From NCBI GenBank assembly GCA_964370475.1, contig CAYJJI010000030.1:1-8423 (forward strand): a stretch of 8,423 bases of DNA, written 5' to 3'. The stretch comes from CAYJCL01 sp964370475 (lineage in GTDB: Bacteria > Bacillota_I > Bacilli_A > RF39 > UBA660). Both the position numbers and the translations under genes were made by a program. The notes beneath the pieces were generated by a model, which searched no databases, was not told the origin of the DNA, and saw only the letters and a program-made list of their open reading frames with translations. Below, piece by piece: positions 5,529 to 8,423 of the stretch. Position 1 is the first letter of the stretch. Each line of letters starts with the position of its first letter.

Positions 5529-6092
5529 TTACATTTTATTTTCAGATTTATTCATTGTATAGTTGTCTAAAAATTCTATTACTTCTCTGGTATCAGACAT
5601 TATTTGATAATATGATTCTTCTTTTTCTGTTGCAAAACCGAATCTTTTAAATTGATTTAATAACTTTAATAGCATATCGTAATATTTAGATTCATGATCA
5701 TTGTATAAGATTATAGGCTTATTAAATTCTCCTGCTCTTTTTTTATCTACCATAAAGAAAAATTCTGCTAATGTTCCGTATCCTCCTGGTAAAAATAATA
5801 AAACATCACTTTCCTTAATAAATTCATTCATTCTGTTAGCTACATCGACAACTTCTATTTCTTTATTACATTTACTGTTTTTGAAGTTATCTTTGTAAAT
5901 GGTTGGAGCTACCCCTGTTATATTTCTATTGTTTTTGCAGGCAATATCATGAGCAATTCCTGTAATACCACTATTACAGGCTCCAAAGACTAAATCATGC
6001 TTTATTAGTACTTTTGACAATAAAATTTCACTTGTTTTTTTGAATTGTTTATCAATCTGATTATTCATTGAACATCCTATAAATATTTTCAT
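5529..6092 (-). CDS. LOG-family protein (Rossmann-fold, PGGxGTxxE)
   Basis: 187 residues, the usual size for small LOG/YvdD-like proteins, once mislabelled lysine decarboxylases. Studied members release the base from nucleoside 5'-monophosphates, as in cytokinin activation. PGGYGTLAE (102-110) with Glu110 is the family's catalytic and phosphate-binding motif, and Arg87 (VANRMNEF) is the expected partner arginine. The N-terminal nucleotide-binding loop is unusual: LVFGACNSGITGIAHDIA (34-51), where most relatives have Gly-Gly-Gly and GLMG. MKIFIGCS starts the first beta strand directly. The start is well set by AAGGAGT, 5 nt before ATG. It sits upstream of the nuclease-like gene with no clear terminator between, so read-through is likely. 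The substrate in this organism is unknown. Confidence 0.85.
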   Translation of the reverse strand: MKIFIGCSMNNQIDKQFKKTSEILLSKVLIKHDLVFGACNSGITGIAHDIACKNNRNITGVAPTIYKDNFKNSKCNKEIEVVDVANRMNEFIKESDVLLFLPGGYGTLAEFFFMVDKKRAGEFNKPIILYNDHESKYYDMLLKLLNQFKRFGFATEKEESYYQIMSDTREVIEFLDNYTMNKSENKM

Positions 6093-6121
6093 TTTTTACT
6101 CCTTACTTTACTTATATTACT

Positions 6122-6151
6122 ATTATAACTTAATTTTTTAATTAATGTTTA
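6122..6151 (-). promoter_or_regulatory. Predicted promoter of the LOG-family gene
   Basis: Minus-strand TAAACA (6151-6146), 18-nt spacer, perfect TATAAT (6127-6122), about 30 bp before the ATG. It lies just after the aspS terminator, so this gene is a separate unit from aspS. Confidence 0.55.
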
Positions 6152-6159
6152 TTTATAAT

Positions 6160-6190
6160 AAAAAAAGAACTAATTTTTTGTTAGTTCTTT
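6160..6190 (-). terminator. Rho-independent terminator of aspS
   Basis: Minus-strand AAAGAACTAA (6190-6181), 7-nt loop, TTAGTTCTTT (6173-6164), continuing into a T-run to 6160. Ten perfect pairs, 10 bp after the aspS stop. Confidence 0.9.
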
Positions 6191-6200
6191 CATTTTCGCA

Positions 6201-7505
6201 TTATGGATTAAGTCTACTTGGACTTCTGTAAGCGAACATTGCTTCTTTTAAACTTGGTAAATTTAATAATAGCATTGTTATTCTATCGACACCTAATCCA
6301 AAACCACCATGTGGAGGACAACCATATCTAAAGAAATCTAAGTAGAATTTAACATCTTCATCAAGACCTTTTTCTTTTGCTTGTTTTACTAGAACATCAT
6401 ATCTATGTTCTCTTTGTGCTCCAGTTGTTATTTCTACACCTTTCCATACTAAGTCGTATCCTTGAGGTATTTCATCTTCTCTCATGTGGTAAAAAGCTCT
6501 TTTTTCTTTTGAAAAATCTGTAATAAATAGAAATTCACTATTATATTCTTCCATTGAAAATTTATATGATAACTTTTCCGCTTCTGTAGTCATGTCACCT
6601 CTTTCTTCAACCGGGATAACATAACCATATCTTTTTTCTAGTTCATTATATAAATCTTCTAATTTAATTCTTGGAATTTTATTTTCTGGAACTACTATTT
6701 CTGTATTGAATATTTCTTGAACTTTTGAATTGTATTTTTCTCTTAATTTCTTTAATGAATATCTCAATAGTTCTTCTTCTAAATCCATAACATCATTAAA
6801 TGAGTTTATGTATGCAAATTCCACATCAAATCCTGTAAATTCTGTTGCATGTCTGTTTGTATTAGAGTTTTCTGCTCTAAAAACTGGCCCTGTTTCAAAT
6901 ACCTTATCCATACCACCTGCTATTGCCATTTGTTTATAAAATTGTGGTGATTGGGCTAGGTAAGCTTTTTTATCAAAGTATTTAACTTCAAATACATCAC
7001 TACCTGATTCAGATGCTGCTGCAATTAGTTTTGGACTATGAAATTCTGTGAAATCTTTTTTGTATAAATATTTTCTTAAATATTTAACAAAATCACTTTG
7101 TATTTGCATCATCAATATATTTTCTTGATTTCTTAAATCTAACCACTTATAATCTAATCTTTGATCTATTAATTGTGAATTTTTATCATGAATATTTATC
7201 GGTAATTCATTATCACTAACACTTGTCACTATCATTTCACTTGGTATTATTTCATAGCCGTTTAACTTAACATTTTCGTTTGCTATAACTTTTCCTTTTA
7301 TTTTCACTGTACTTTCGCAAGTTAAATTGTTTATCAATTCTACCATCGCTGCATTTTTTTCTTCACTTTTTTCTACTGTTATTTGAACTTTTCCAGTTGA
7401 GTCTCTCAATACTAAAAATGCTACCCATTTGATATTTCTAATTGTATCAACAAATCCTGATACTTCAACTTCTTCTCCTATTTGTTTTTTTAATTCTACT
7501 ATCAT
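6201..7505 (-). CDS. aspS: Aspartyl-tRNA synthetase, archaeal-type (possibly Asp/Asn non-discriminating)
   Basis: Class II synthetase that charges tRNA-Asp. 434 residues, the length of archaeal/eukaryal-type AspRS; the ~100-residue GAD insertion of the bacterial type (~590 residues) is absent. The N-terminal OB fold that binds the anticodon covers ~1-105. Motif 1 lies at FTEFHSPKL (152-160), motif 2 at FRAENSNTNRHATEFTGFDVE (209-229) and motif 3 at GGFGLGVDRIT (400-410, Arg408). SPQFYKQ (186-192) matches the aspartate-site block. The OB-fold position that is Trp26 in discriminating archaeal enzymes and often His in non-discriminating ones appears to be Asp20 (SGFVDTIRN), so tRNA specificity is not decided. 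ATG has AAGGAG 5 nt upstream. The gene is controlled by a T-box leader and has its own promoter and strong terminator. Confidence 0.93.
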   Translation of the reverse strand: MIVELKKQIGEEVEVSGFVDTIRNIKWVAFLVLRDSTGKVQITVEKSEEKNAAMVELINNLTCESTVKIKGKVIANENVKLNGYEIIPSEMIVTSVSDNELPINIHDKNSQLIDQRLDYKWLDLRNQENILMMQIQSDFVKYLRKYLYKKDFTEFHSPKLIAAASESGSDVFEVKYFDKKAYLAQSPQFYKQMAIAGGMDKVFETGPVFRAENSNTNRHATEFTGFDVEFAYINSFNDVMDLEEELLRYSLKKLREKYNSKVQEIFNTEIVVPENKIPRIKLEDLYNELEKRYGYVIPVEERGDMTTEAEKLSYKFSMEEYNSEFLFITDFSKEKRAFYHMREDEIPQGYDLVWKGVEITTGAQREHRYDVLVKQAKEKGLDEDVKFYLDFFRYGCPPHGGFGLGVDRITMLLLNLPSLKEAMFAYRSPSRLNP

Positions 7506-7520
7506 TTTTTCTCCTTAAAT

Positions 7521-7540
7521 AAAAAAACCTATGATATAGG
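7521..7540 (-). terminator. T-box attenuator terminator
   Basis: Minus-strand CCTAT (7540-7536), loop ATC, ATAGG (7532-7528), then seven T (7527-7521). The stem is only 5 bp; ATGATA further upstream can alternatively pair with TATCAT. It shares TCCTA with the antiterminator, so the two exclude each other. Because the upstream gene has no terminator of its own, this also limits read-through from it. Confidence 0.8.
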
Positions 7541-7716
7541 AGCGACTTATCATCGCGGTGCCATCCTACTTCATAGATTTATATCTACCTCTAAATATTT
7601 AACGCATATTAACGATTTGCATTCTTTGGTGTCTTCTTATAATTAAACTAGTTAGTTTTCAGCAACCACTAACTCTCTTTATAGTTTTAAATTATATTAC
7701 TCTTCCAAGCAATTAC
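7521..7716 (-). promoter_or_regulatory. T-box riboswitch (Asp specifier GAC) of aspS
   Basis: tRNA-sensing leader that lets aspS be read when tRNA-Asp is uncharged. Stem I: ATAATT and AAACTA on the 5' side pair with TAGTTT and AATTAT on the 3' side, and below the internal loop TTGC-TTGG pairs with CCAA...GCAA. The specifier loop has AGTA on the 5' side and AAGAAGACA on the 3' side, giving specifier GAC (7633-7631, Asp). The upper hairpin is AGTTAGT/ACTAACT. The T-box AGGATGGCACCGCG lies at 7567-7554. The antiterminator forms TAGGA/TCCTA and GCG/CGC around the bulge TGGCACC. TGGC pairs with the tRNA end GCCA, which fits the G discriminator of tRNA-Asp (and also tRNA-Asn). The 3' arm is reused by the terminator at 7540-7521. 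Confidence 0.93.
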
Positions 7717-7722
7717 AAGTAA

Positions 7723-7751
7723 ATTATATAGTATTTTATTTATTTTGTCAA
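7723..7751 (-). promoter_or_regulatory. Consensus promoter of aspS
   Basis: Perfect TTGACA (7751-7746), 17-nt spacer, perfect TATAAT (7728-7723) on the minus strand. It begins 7 nt after the stop of the collagen-like gene. A promoter this strong fits a gene controlled by attenuation. Confidence 0.9.
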
Positions 7752-7758
7752 TCTTCAT

Positions 7759-8423
7759 TTAATTTATACGTGTTATAGATATTCCTGCTGCGTAACCATT
7801 AGTTGCAATTGTACTTATAGTTAATGCTGAGCCGTTTCTTAGTTCTATTTCTTGGCCAGCAGTTGCAGAAAACAAAAGTGTTCCACTTAGTTCTGCTCCT
7901 TGAGAACTTGATAATCCTGTTCCTGAATTTATACTTGTTAAAAACGTTCCATTAGTTACGTCATATATACCTAAAGACACTAAAGTCTGACCTGCTGTGC
8001 TACTTATTACTGACGTATCCCAATTTATTAAATATTCACCTGCATCATTTATAGTTATTATTCCTGTAGCAGTATCTACCTGTATATTATTTACGGTCGG
8101 TGTTGTATTAAATATTACAGCTGCTCCTGATGCAACGTCTTCTCCAGCAGTTGTTGTTGCAAAAAGATATGTATTGAATCCACTAGAGCCTGTTGGACCC
8201 GTTGGACCTTCTGCACCAGTTGGACCTGTTGGACCTTCTGTACCAGTTGCGCCCGTTGGACCTGTTGGGCCTTCTGTACCAGTTGCTCCTGTTGGACCTG
8301 TTGGGCCTTCTGCACCAGTTGCTCCTGTTGGACCTGTTGGGCCTTCTGCACCAGTTGCGCCCGTTGGACCTGTTGGACCTTCTGTACCAGTTGTGCCCGT
8401 TGGACCTGTTGGTCCTTCTGTAC
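7759..8423 (-). CDS. Collagen-like surface protein, BclA-type (3' part only)
   Basis: The last 220 codons are visible; the start lies beyond the right edge. I read it through in frame, so the Met codon at 7980 is internal. The first ~77 residues are unbroken Gly-X-Y triplets dominated by GPT, GAT, GTE and GAE, in a 12-residue period. Then comes GSSGFNTYLF and a ~143-residue C-terminal domain rich in beta strands (AVIFNT, GIITINDAGEYLINWD, LFSATAGQEIELRNG, ending AGISITRIN). This plan (GXY stalk plus C1q/TNF-like trimerising head) matches BclA and similar spore or cell-surface filaments of Bacilli and Clostridia. The many Thr in the Y position are potential O-glycosylation sites, as known for BclA. 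The stop lies 7 bp before the aspS promoter and no terminator is seen. Exosporium location is possible but unproven, since the N-terminal leader is missing. Confidence 0.85.
   Translation of the reverse strand, partial: TEGPTGPTGTTGTEGPTGPTGATGAEGPTGPTGATGAEGPTGPTGATGTEGPTGPTGATGTEGPTGPTGAEGPTGPTGSSGFNTYLFATTTAGEDVASGAAVIFNTTPTVNNIQVDTATGIITINDAGEYLINWDTSVISSTAGQTLVSLGIYDVTNGTFLTSINSGTGLSSSQGAELSGTLLFSATAGQEIELRNGSALTISTIATNGYAAGISITRIN
8191..8397 (-). repeat. 36-bp tandem repeats encoding the collagen-like stalk
   Basis: Five full 36-bp units (8397-8362, 8361-8326, 8325-8290, 8289-8254, 8253-8218) encode GTTGTEGPTGPT, GATGAEGPTGPT (twice) and GATGTEGPTGPT (twice). The last unit (8217-8191) lacks the first triplet (GAT). 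The array continues past the right edge. Units differ mainly at third codon positions and at one Ala/Thr site, as expected for slippage or recombination-driven repeats. Confidence 0.92.

Noticed and set aside
5701..6939. Small plus-strand frames opposite the LOG-family gene (5701-5898) and aspS (6730-6939)
   Set aside because: They are shadows of conserved genes with no recognisable product.
7759..7980. Separate small gene starting at Met 7980
   Set aside because: The frame is open upstream through the whole collagen-like region to the window edge, so this Met is internal.
8115..8351. Minus-strand 78-codon frame rich in Gln, Val and Ala
   Set aside because: It is an out-of-frame reading of the collagen repeat; the Gly-X-Y frame is continuous and continues into a structured domain.
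8191..8397. 36-bp repeat array as a CRISPR
   Set aside because: The units are directly adjacent without spacers and code for Gly-X-Y triplets.

Overview
The window is very AT-rich, uses the standard bacterial code (TGG for Trp, TAA/TAG stops) and has strong AGGAG-type ribosome binding sites. It carries a T-box leader, an anaerobic class III ribonucleotide reductase and a BclA-like collagen/jelly-roll protein. Together these point to a low-GC, anaerobic member of the Firmicutes (Clostridia or a relative). This placement is inference; the species cannot be named from the sequence.

Layout. 1-1103 (minus): 5' part of nrdD, running off the left edge. 1104-1500: AT-rich gap with divergent promoters and several inverted repeats. 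1501-2577 (plus): a predicted zinc metallopeptidase with an HEFAH motif. It converges on and overlaps by 18 bp with dusB (2560-3537, minus), and a terminator hairpin sits inside the overlap. A 79-bp divergent promoter region separates dusB from a ttcA-family tRNA thiolase (3617-4444, plus). Then come a terminator, tRNA-Gly(UCC) at 4511-4584 with its own promoter and terminator, and an imperfect inverted copy of its anticodon region (4629-4649). Next on the minus strand are an unrecognised protein with a PD-(D/E)XK-like motif (4686-5462) and, just upstream of it, a LOG-family protein (5529-6092). The gene order then runs to an archaeal-type aspS (6201-7505, minus), which has a consensus promoter and an Asp-specific T-box leader (7521-7716). 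The right edge holds the 3' part of a collagen-like surface protein gene (7759-8423, minus).

How the genes relate. Much of the window concerns tRNA: a dihydrouridine synthase, a 2-thiocytidine-type thiolase, tRNA-Gly and a tRNA-sensing AspRS gene. These are separate transcription units rather than one operon. The T-box can be read in detail: specifier GAC, T-box loop TGGC (fits discriminator G), an antiterminator and a competing terminator. The least explained part is 4594-5528: a tRNA with an inverted partial copy of itself, followed by an orphan nuclease-like gene whose Shine-Dalgarno abuts the ATG and can be hidden by a complementary 7-mer upstream. This is the best candidate here for something undescribed, but no complete new system can be demonstrated from the sequence alone.
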